Assembly: GCF_905397275.1 (NCBI RefSeq)
Contig: NZ_CAJPUY010000011.1
Coordinates: forward strand, 62,001 to 126,000
Reading direction: 5' to 3'
DNA length: 64,000 nucleotides
Source: Cupriavidus yeoncheonensis
GTDB taxonomy: Bacteria > Pseudomonadota > Gammaproteobacteria > Burkholderiales > Burkholderiaceae
The translations under genes and the position numbers were made by a program. Shown here piece after piece: positions 53,924 through 61,375 of the stretch (its first letter is position 1; each line of letters begins with the position of its first letter). The notes beneath the pieces are model-generated. The model worked only from the letters and a program-made list of their open reading frames with translations. It was not told where the DNA came from and did not search any database.

Positions 53924-54503
53924 GCAGCGGGAGCCTGGCCGGCACTGCAAGTGGCTTTCGCGCGATATCTGACACAAATTCAGGGCACCCCTCTTCAGCG
54001 GGGAGCGGCATTCAAGTCCATGTCGCCATACCACCCGATCGGGGGGCGTCAAGCGTGCGGATTTGCCAGCGAAGCATCGCTTTCCACACAGTGCGGGTAC
54101 TGACGCGCCTGTCGCGCCACATTCAGCCTTTCGCGCTGCGATAGTTAACGGCCCGCGCGCATCATGAATATTGATCATGGGGAAAACCCGCGCGGGTTGG
54201 CCCAGTCTTGCTTTCGACAAGACCGTTTCATATGCTTGTTACCAGAGTTACGTTTTCTTACATCTGATTTCAATGGCGTCTAAGAACGCCATCGGGTTGA
54301 TAAGCGTCGGATAGACGCAAACGGGGCGGTTTGACACCTCCAGGGGAAGGGACCCTCGGCTGGCCGGACGGGCAGGCTGAGGGGGCTGGAGCTCTGTCGG
54401 ATCGTAGGGAAGATGCATCCCGCAGGATAGCGAGGCATTTTCCGACTGCAAGTGCGGGTTGTCTTTGGGTTCGCGCTTGCCGCTACAAGAAAAGAGAGCG
54501 GCC
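53924..54503. other. Long intergenic region upstream of a LuxR-type regulator
   Basis: 580 bases. No credible gene. AT-richer segment 54220-54275 followed by ATGGCGT-N6-ACGCCAT (54273-54292), a candidate operator. Confidence 0.5.
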
Positions 54504-55370
54504 ATGGCCACCATCCTCTTGATCGAGCCTCATCCACTGTTGCGCCTGGGGCTGCGCCATCTGCTGGCGCAAGCACATATACCCGGGGACCTGATCGATA
54601 TCGATCCGCTGGCACCCATTGAATCTGACCTCTGGCTGCATGGTGCCGACCTGCTGGTGTTCGGACTGCCGTCCGACCATGGCAGCGGCTGCCAGCAGCT
54701 TGCCGACCTGTGCGAACAACTGCAGCCGCAGCGTGTGCTCGTACTGGCCGAGTCTCCGGCCGCCGCCCTTGCCAGCACCGGGTTGCCCGAGTCCGTGCGC
54801 GGCTGCATGCACAAGCACAGCAGCGCCGCGGCGCTGGACGCGGCGGTGCGCCTGGTGCTGGCCGGCGGCGAGTGTTTTCCGTCCCGCATCCAGATGGAAA
54901 GCGCGGCCGCTGCCATGATCGATACGGGCGTGCTGTCCGGCGCGGCGGCCTCAGGCGAGGACCGGAACGTCGTGGCGCTGCAACGCGGCCATGGCGTGCT
55001 GGCCATCGGGGGGACGGTCCACATCGAGGACGCGGCTCAGCCGGCGCCGCGCACCTTGTCGCTGGCGCATGTGGGCGGCTTCGAAACGCCGTCGGCCGGC
55101 GCGCACCTGCTCAATATCACCGAGCGGCAGTACGAGGTGCTCGCACTGCTTGCGCGCGGCTATCCGATCAAGACCGTCAGCCGGATCCTCAACATCTCCG
55201 TGGCCACCGCCAAGACGCATGCGTGCACGCTGTACCAGCGGCTGCATGTGCGCAACAAGGGCGAAGCGGTCTACGTCGCGCTGCAGCGTGGCGCCACGCT
55301 CAACTGGGCCGGTCCGCCGTCCGCCGGCCAGCCGCAGATCTCCGCGGGCGCGGGCATGGCGGCGGCATAG
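54504..55370 (+). CDS. LuxR-type regulator with degenerate receiver domain
   Basis: 288 residues. The N-terminal receiver-like fold (MATILLIEPHPLLRLGLRHL) has lost the acidic pair and the phospho-Asp strand reads LLVFGLPSDHG, so conventional phosphorylation is unlikely. The C-terminal LuxR HTH is ITERQYEVLALLARGYPIKT, VSRILNISVATAKTHACTLY, QRLHVRNKGEAVYVA. It is followed by a shorter related protein that lacks the HTH. Confidence 0.83.
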   Translation: MATILLIEPHPLLRLGLRHLLAQAHIPGDLIDIDPLAPIESDLWLHGADLLVFGLPSDHGSGCQQLADLCEQLQPQRVLVLAESPAAALASTGLPESVRGCMHKHSSAAALDAAVRLVLAGGECFPSRIQMESAAAAMIDTGVLSGAAASGEDRNVVALQRGHGVLAIGGTVHIEDAAQPAPRTLSLAHVGGFETPSAGAHLLNITERQYEVLALLARGYPIKTVSRILNISVATAKTHACTLYQRLHVRNKGEAVYVALQRGATLNWAGPPSAGQPQISAGAGMAAA

Positions 55371-55593
55371 TCGCAGCCACGCCGTCTCATCCTTCTGGAG
55401 AGCCTGGCTCATCCAAAAGCATGAGGCAGCCGCTGCGGCGGGTTGCTACGTTCTAGGTGAAGGCACTGGCATGCACTTGCGCGCGGCGCGTGGCGCGCTC
55501 CGCATGCCGTGCCGGGCAGGCGGGGCACACCGTGCCCCGATTCTCCAACGGTGGTATTGCTTCTGCGGCCAGGCCCGCCACCCTGCACCATCA

Positions 55594-56064
55594 ATGTCGA
55601 CCTATCTGATTGCCAGCAACGAAGTGATGTGCCGGGTCCTGGCCCGCCGACTGCAGGCGCTCAGCCTGCCCAGCCCGATCCGCTGGCGCGCGCCGCAATG
55701 GCTCGACCAGGCCGATGCTTCCATTCTTTCCGAGCAAGCCCAAGACCCTGCCGACTTCGCACTGCTCGATTGCAGTGGAGTCGAAGGCGATCAACGGGCG
55801 CTGCTTGACCGCCTGCACGCCAGGCTGGCGCCGCGCCGCTGGCTGGTGATCTCCGACCGGCTCGATGCTTCGCTCATGCTGCATGCCGCGCTGTTGGGTG
55901 CGAGCGGCTGCCTGGCAGCGCCGGTATCGTCGGAACTCGTGTGCGCCGCGATGGCGCTGATCTGGGCCGGCGGCCAGTGTTTCCCGCGCACCGCGCTCAC
56001 GCTGGGCGGCGGCACGCCCTTGTCCTCCCTCGTTTGCCCGGTGGGGACTACGGCCACCGGATGA
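55594..56064 (+). CDS. Stand-alone receiver-like protein, relative of the upstream LuxR-type regulator
   Basis: 156 residues (MSTYLIASNEVMCRVLARRL...). The order matches the upstream protein's N-terminal half: DFALLDCSGVEGDQRALLDR, SDRLDASLMLHAALLGASGC, and AALIWAGGQCFPR against VLAGGECFPS. An Asp is present in ALLDCS at the phospho position. It ends where the HTH would begin, giving either a natural stand-alone receiver or a truncated duplicate. Confidence 0.65.
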   Translation: MSTYLIASNEVMCRVLARRLQALSLPSPIRWRAPQWLDQADASILSEQAQDPADFALLDCSGVEGDQRALLDRLHARLAPRRWLVISDRLDASLMLHAALLGASGCLAAPVSSELVCAAMALIWAGGQCFPRTALTLGGGTPLSSLVCPVGTTATG

Positions 56065-56161
56065 GGGCGAACCGCGCGCAACGCGGCTATGCTTGATTTG
56101 CCTGCGACAGAAGCTGGTCCCCATTTCAGAGGCCGCCGCCGCGGGAGTGCAAGGGGGTCGT

Positions 56162-56440
56162 ATGGAGTGCGGTCTGGAATTCCTCATCGTGCGCGGCTTC
56201 GCCGTGCGCGAAGGGCGAGGCAAGTGGGCTTGTTGCTTCGAAATCCGGCTGGCGACGCAGAGCGATGAACCGCTGCTGTACCGCGGTGAACTGCATGGCC
56301 GGCAATTCGACTGCGAACTGGCCGCAGCCGAAGCGGCACGCGAAGCGGGCGAACGTGAGGCCCGCTTGCGCGTGGAAAGCCTGAAGGCGCTCATCATTGC
56401 TCAGCACCGGCACCGGCTGCCGACGTCATTTGTTCCCTGA
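56162..56440 (+). CDS. Hypothetical protein, 92 residues
   Basis: MECGLEFLIVRGFAVREGRG... Small beta-rich start followed by a charged helix (CELAAAEAAREAGEREARLR). A GGGGG Shine-Dalgarno-like stretch lies five bases upstream. Family unknown. A TTG start 23 codons upstream is possible. Confidence 0.55.
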   Translation: MECGLEFLIVRGFAVREGRGKWACCFEIRLATQSDEPLLYRGELHGRQFDCELAAAEAAREAGEREARLRVESLKALIIAQHRHRLPTSFVP

Positions 56441-56668
56441 AATGTGGACCGCCGCGTGCGCTGCCGCGTGAGATGGGACGCGCCGGCGCCAGCGACGTTG
56501 ATGCCAGAAGCGCCTCGCTGATGGCCAGCCGCCAGGCGACGCGCTACTTGCCTGCTCCCTGTCGCCCGGACACGTAGGTCGCCGCCTACGCCGGCGAAAC
56601 AGCGGCGCATGCCAGGCGCGGCAACCCCATCATCACCCCCACCCCCCATCCTCCATTCCGCGAGGAAC

Positions 56669-56706
56669 AAAAAAGAAGCCCGCCGACCGGGGGACCATGC
56701 GGGCTT
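56669..56706 (-). terminator. Rho-independent terminator on the minus strand
   Basis: Minus-strand AAGCCCGC, 15-base loop, GCGGGCTT followed by CTTTTTT. No annotated minus-strand gene ends here. Confidence 0.75.
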
Positions 56707-56745
56707 TGAACCGTGCAAGCCACGTAGTGCACTTGCACGTCCCAT
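56669..56745 (-). ncRNA. Candidate small RNA (3' part)
   Basis: Minus strand: hairpin CGTGCAAG-N12-CTTGCACG (56712-56739) then six bases then the terminator. Two adjacent stems ending in a U-tract are typical of Hfq-type sRNAs. The 5' end is not defined and may reach about 56950. Inference only. Confidence 0.3.
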
Positions 56746-57069
56746 CGACGATAGGCAATCGCGGTCCCGGCCTCCATCGGCCAGAAGCACCATGCGTGCG
56801 GGGCTGCACGCCAGGTGTTCATCCCTGTTTCAACCATGCCGCAGGCATGCGGCGACACGCTGCGCGACCCGCCGCGCGCAGGGCCGCGGAACTCTGTGCG
56901 CCGTCCAACAGACTGCCGGGAACGCGCCGCGCAATGATCGCCAGCACGACTGGTCAGGCAACAGTGGATACGGTCGAGGGAGGCGCGCAGGACAGGAGGA
57001 GATGCACGGGCAATCGAACTGCAGGCGCACTGGCGTTTGCAGCCCGGTCCGTGCGCGCCCGCGAACGCA

Positions 57070-58080
57070 ATGTCTTGGCACGCGCGGAGGCCAATAGTGT
57101 ACGGCGACACGAAGATGCGTGGGCGCGGCGGTCCGGGTTTGCGCGGTGGAAATCCGGTCTGGTCGCACGTGAACAGCCACGTCGATCTATGGATTGAACT
57201 GCTGCATGGCCTGGACCTGCCGCCGATAGCTGTGCTGCCTTGCACCGTCAGGCAGGCGTTTGAAGCGGACCATTTCACGCAATGCCGGATACCCGACGCC
57301 GATCTCGAGCGCTTGTTCGGCCTGAACATCCATGCGCTGACGTTGTATGACTCGCTCGAGAACCACGTAGCCGCGCAGACCAGCCGCGGCAACATCGTGG
57401 TGATGGAGGTCGACAGCAGCCAGCTGCCGCCTGCGCCGGGCACGGCTTACCACCGACAGCGGACGCTTTCGTGCATCGGCATCGACGTGATGATCCCCGA
57501 TGCGCTGGCCGTGGGCTATTTCCATTCCGACGGCTATCACACTGCCAGCGGCGAGGACTACACCACCCTCTTCGGCCGGGGGCCCGGCGCACGCAACCCG
57601 GAAGTCCAGATCTTCACCCATGCCGACGTGGTGCGCCGCAATCCCTGCACGCACAGCGAGGCGTCGTTGCTGCAGGCATCCCTGGAGCTCTTTCGCTTTC
57701 ACCTGGCGAACCGCCCGCCCGACAATCCGGTCAGCACCTTCCGCGCTGCGTTCCCCGAACATCTCGAGCGCCTGATGGCGCGCGGCGAGCCGGGCTTTCA
57801 TCACTATGCGGCCGGCGTGCTGCGCCAGCTCGGTGCCAACTTCGAACTGCTCGCGCGCTATCTGCGCTGGCTGGTCATGCAGGGCGAGCAGGTGCCCGAC
57901 AAGACGGCCGAGGCCTGCTACACGATGGCCTCGGAGGCGATGGTCATGCAGTTCCGGCTGATGCGCGCGGTGATCAGCCGCAAGCCCGACACCTGCGAGG
58001 ACTGCCTGGACCAGCTCGAAGCCTCTTACCAGGCGTGCGTGCCGGTGCTGGCGCGGCACTTCGCGGGGAGCAAGACGTGA
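57070..58080 (+). CDS. DUF1839-family protein
   Basis: 336 residues. VNSHVDLWIELLHGLDLPPI, DHFTQCRIPDADLERLFGLN, YFHSDGYHTASGEDY, EVQIFTHADVVRRN and LRWLVMQGEQVPDKTAEACY fit DUF1839, a family I recall near amino-acid:carrier-protein ligases in Burkholderia and Rhizobiales. No ligase or carrier gene is visible here. The function is unknown. Several in-frame starts exist (TTG 57037, ATG 57070, ATG 57112). It overlaps the next gene by four bases (GTGA). Confidence 0.75.
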   Translation: MSWHARRPIVYGDTKMRGRGGPGLRGGNPVWSHVNSHVDLWIELLHGLDLPPIAVLPCTVRQAFEADHFTQCRIPDADLERLFGLNIHALTLYDSLENHVAAQTSRGNIVVMEVDSSQLPPAPGTAYHRQRTLSCIGIDVMIPDALAVGYFHSDGYHTASGEDYTTLFGRGPGARNPEVQIFTHADVVRRNPCTHSEASLLQASLELFRFHLANRPPDNPVSTFRAAFPEHLERLMARGEPGFHHYAAGVLRQLGANFELLARYLRWLVMQGEQVPDKTAEACYTMASEAMVMQFRLMRAVISRKPDTCEDCLDQLEASYQACVPVLARHFAGSKT

Positions 58081-60218
58081 CGGTTCCCGCCACCGCCGCG
58101 CGCAGCCGCGGCGATGCGCGTCCACCCGCCGTCCCGCGCGTGCCGGGCGACTGGTCGTGGCTGGAAACGCTGCCTGGTGCCGCGCACAGCCCGGCGTGCC
58201 TGGACGAGCGGGCCGCCTGGCTGCCGGCTCCGGTGCCGGGTACCGTGGCCGACGCCATGCGCGTAGCGGGCCGCTGGCAAGAGACAACGCCGGTCGCCGT
58301 GCATCGGCACGATTACTGGTACCGCCTGCGCTTTGCCGCCACCGGGCGCCGGCTGCTGCGCCTGCGCGGCGTGGCCGGCGCGGCGCAGGCATGGGTGAAC
58401 GGGCGACCGATCGCCGCACCGCAGGCACTATGCGATGCCTGCGATGCCGAAGTGGAACTGGCCGGCATCAACACCCTGCATCTTTGCTTCCGGGCCAGCG
58501 TGCCGCGACTGCACGCGGCTCGCGGCACGCTGAGCTGGCGCTCGGCGCCGGCGTTCCAGTCGGCCCGCGTCATCGGGCATGCCGCGGCCGAGGACACGCC
58601 GCTGCACGCGGTCGGCCTGCTGCAGCCCATCGAGATGCTTGAACTGGGCGGCAGCGATGTCCTTGCCGATGCCGCGGTGGAGCTGTGCGCCGGGCTTCAG
58701 GATGGCGCGGGCCGTGTTTCGACGCGCCTGCACCTGCATCGCGAGGCACCGGCGCACGCGAGGCTGAGCCTCTGCGGCGCGGGTGGCGTTGTCCATGCGC
58801 CGCTCGTGCGCGCGGATGCCCGCGCGAATGCCCGCGTGAATGCCTTTACGCTGGCGGCCGATGTGCGCGTGGACGCTCCCCGGCTCTGGTGGCCCCATAC
58901 GCATGGCCGGCCGGCGCAGTATCGCGTCCTGGCCGAAGCCGGTGGTCACGTGCTCGATTGCGGGCGGGTCGCCTTGCGCAGCGTGCGGGGCGACAGGCAT
59001 GGACGCGATCCCTTTCCCCGCATCAATGATGTGCCGGTGTTCTGCCGCGGCGCGCGCCTGGACGCCGCCGCGCTGGCCGCACTCGTATCGTCGCCGCTGG
59101 CCGCGCGCCACTGGATGCGCCTCGCGCGCGGGGCCGGCATGAACGTGCTGGTGCTCGATCGCGACTGTGCGCCGTCTGCCGATTTGCGCAGTGCCTGCGA
59201 TGCCGCCGGCATGCTGCTCTGGCGTGAAGGCATGAACCTGCCCGATGCCGCGTGCCTGCCCGAGATCGCCGGCGTGCCCTGCGCGCGCACGCTGGATGCA
59301 CTCGGCTTGTCGCAAGCGCTTGGCGATCCGCGCTGGAAGGCCGGCGTCTTGCACCGGAGCGGCACGCTGTGGGATGCCGAGGACGCGCGCGACCGCTGCT
59401 TGCGCACCCTGTATGGCGTGGATCCGCCGCAGCTGCGCCGCGCGGATCCGCAGCGCTACCTGCGCCTGTCGCGCGCGCTCGCCGCCGAACTGGCGAGCGA
59501 CTTCATCGCCGGTTGCCGCCGTGAAGGCGGCCGGTCCGGACTGGCGCTGGTGCCTGCGCTGCGCGATGTGGCGCTCGCCAATGGTGCGGGTGTCGTCGAT
59601 GTGCAGGGCCGCCCCAAGTCGGCCTGGCATGCGATGCGCGCCGCGTGCCGCCCGCTGCAGGTCCTGCTCGGGACCGATGCCGAGGGCCGCATCCGCGTGG
59701 ACCTGCTGAACGAGACCGCGGGCGCGCGAGACGTCCGCATCCGGGTTTGCTGGATCCGGAACGGCATGCAGGTGCAGGCCGAGGCCGGGCACGTGCTGCA
59801 GTTGGGGGCGCATCAGTCCCTCGTGCTGACGCCGCGTCCGCAGCTCGGCGGATCGCCCGACGCGGCCGATGTCGTGCTGGCCACGCTGTCGGACGCTCGC
59901 ACTGGCGAGCCGCTCAGCCAGGCGGCGCACCTGCCGGATCGTCGCGCCGAAGCGCTGCCGCAGGCGGGCCTGCAAGTCGAAATGCTGCAAGACGCGGGGC
60001 ACTGGTGGCTGGAGATATCGGCCACGCGCTTCGCGCGCTGGGTGCATATCGAGGATCATGTGCTTCAGCCGGCGCAGGACTGGTTCCATCTCGCGCCCGG
60101 CGGGCGCACCCGCATCCGCCTTTTGCATGAAGGCGGAGGCCCGTCTCAACCCGACATGGCCCCCGCCGGCAAGGTGTGGGCGCTCAACCAGGACGACCCC
60201 GTCCACTACGGCGGCTAG
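58077..60218 (+). CDS. GH2 beta-mannosidase-like protein, probably lacking catalytic residues
   Basis: 713 residues from GTG. The N-terminal sugar-binding jelly roll has APVPGTVADAM, HDYWYRLRFAATGRRLLRLRG and GAAQAWVNGRPIA; an Ig-like domain ends with LWWPHTHGRPAQYRV. Then a shortened barrel region shows NVLVLDRD, AAGMLLWREGMNLPDA and VVDVQGRPKSAWHAMRAACR. The canonical NE acid/base motif (GNNE-type) between these blocks and the nucleophile strand are not visible, and the protein is shorter than beta-mannosidases (over 800 residues). Translationally coupled to DUF1839. Confidence 0.7.
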   Translation: MTVPATAARSRGDARPPAVPRVPGDWSWLETLPGAAHSPACLDERAAWLPAPVPGTVADAMRVAGRWQETTPVAVHRHDYWYRLRFAATGRRLLRLRGVAGAAQAWVNGRPIAAPQALCDACDAEVELAGINTLHLCFRASVPRLHAARGTLSWRSAPAFQSARVIGHAAAEDTPLHAVGLLQPIEMLELGGSDVLADAAVELCAGLQDGAGRVSTRLHLHREAPAHARLSLCGAGGVVHAPLVRADARANARVNAFTLAADVRVDAPRLWWPHTHGRPAQYRVLAEAGGHVLDCGRVALRSVRGDRHGRDPFPRINDVPVFCRGARLDAAALAALVSSPLAARHWMRLARGAGMNVLVLDRDCAPSADLRSACDAAGMLLWREGMNLPDAACLPEIAGVPCARTLDALGLSQALGDPRWKAGVLHRSGTLWDAEDARDRCLRTLYGVDPPQLRRADPQRYLRLSRALAAELASDFIAGCRREGGRSGLALVPALRDVALANGAGVVDVQGRPKSAWHAMRAACRPLQVLLGTDAEGRIRVDLLNETAGARDVRIRVCWIRNGMQVQAEAGHVLQLGAHQSLVLTPRPQLGGSPDAADVVLATLSDARTGEPLSQAAHLPDRRAEALPQAGLQVEMLQDAGHWWLEISATRFARWVHIEDHVLQPAQDWFHLAPGGRTRIRLLHEGGGPSQPDMAPAGKVWALNQDDPVHYGG

Positions 60219-60565
60219 CCGTGCCGTTGCGTGCCCGCCTGTTCACGGACAGGCGCGCGCACCCGCTGCCGGGATGACCGCTTTCCGGCCGACCTACCAA
60301 TGGATGACGGCGCACCAGCCGTCTGCCTACTGTCCGATCGACGATCCATAGCGCTAAATACAGACACGGGGTCAGGTGCGTTGCCGCATGGTTCGGGTCG
60401 CGGCAGGCCTGGCTCGGAGGAGACGAATGCCAAGCGCCGGCATGGCGGGACAAGCCGGCGGCCGACCGGCCTGGTGCGGCCGGCCCCTGTGGCAGCGCGA
60501 CGGGGCGGGCGACACCGGCAGGTAGATTCTTGCCCGGATACGGGATGGGACAGGGGGGTACGAAA
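60219..60565. other. Intergenic region before the Crp/Fnr regulator
   Basis: 347 bases, GC-rich, no convincing gene, repeat or terminator recognised. Confidence 0.4.
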
Positions 60566-61288
60566 ATGATCACGCATCGCTCGGATCTGAATGCCAACTA
60601 TCTGCTCAGTGCATTGCCGCGCAATGAATGGGAAATCCTGGCGCAGCATGTCGAGCTGGTGCGCCTGCGTGCCGGGGAGCTGCTGACCGACTCCGGACAA
60701 CGCATTGTCCATGTGTACTTTCCGACCACGTCGGTGGTATCGCTGCTGTCGCTGCTCGAAGACGGTGCCACCGTGGAAATCGCCGCGGTCGGCAACGAAG
60801 GCCTGGTGGGCGTGCCGGTGGTCACCGGCGGCGACACCATGCCCTGCCGCGTCGAAGTGCGCAGTCCGGGCCTGGCCTACCGCATCCCCGCGCGCCTGCT
60901 GCGCAGCGAGCTGCCGCGCACGCCCTCGCTGCAACGGATCACGCTGCTCTACGTGCAGGCCATGCTGACGCAGATCGCGCAGACGGCCGCCTGCAACCGG
61001 CACCATTCCCTGAACAAGCAACTGTGTCGCTGGCTGCTGCTGGCGGTGGACCGCCTGAGCTCGAACGAGCTGGTGATCACGCAGCAGGTCATCGCCAACA
61101 TGCTCGGCGTGCGCCGCGAGGGCGTGACCGAAGCCGCCGGCAAGCTCGAAGACCTCGGCCTGATCCATCACAGCCGCGGCCACATCACGGTGCTGGACCG
61201 CTGCGGCCTGGAGAAGCATTCCTGCGAGTGCTACAAGCTGGTCAAGCGCGAATACGACCGCCTGCTGCCAGCCCTGGCGCATGCCTGA
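60566..61288 (+). CDS. Crp/Fnr-family transcriptional regulator
   Basis: 240 residues. cNMP-binding-type beta-roll (LRAGELLTDSGQRIVHVYFP, VEIAAVGNEGLVGVPVV), long dimerisation helix (SLQRITLLYVQAMLTQIAQ) and winged HTH (ITQQVIANMLGVRREGVTEA, AGKLEDLGLI). No Fnr-type N-terminal Cys cluster; HSCECYK lies near the C-terminus. Many members of this subgroup are orphan regulators. It lies 87 bases before an exopolysaccharide gene in the same direction and may control it. Confidence 0.87.
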   Translation: MITHRSDLNANYLLSALPRNEWEILAQHVELVRLRAGELLTDSGQRIVHVYFPTTSVVSLLSLLEDGATVEIAAVGNEGLVGVPVVTGGDTMPCRVEVRSPGLAYRIPARLLRSELPRTPSLQRITLLYVQAMLTQIAQTAACNRHHSLNKQLCRWLLLAVDRLSSNELVITQQVIANMLGVRREGVTEAAGKLEDLGLIHHSRGHITVLDRCGLEKHSCECYKLVKREYDRLLPALAHA

Positions 61289-61375
61289 AGCCGCCAGGCG
61301 GCGCTTGAACAGATCTGGCCGGTGCCGCAGCGCATGCTGCGTGACCGGCCTTCATCGCATTGAGGAGCAGTGTCC

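Larger units (their letters stand above)
56441..57069. other. Long gap with a minus-strand terminator and probable small RNA
   Basis: 629 bases. No convincing protein gene. A minus-strand rho-independent terminator (56669-56706) preceded by another hairpin (56712-56739) suggests a small transcript. CGTAGG-N6-CCTACG occurs at 56573-56590. Confidence 0.5.
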
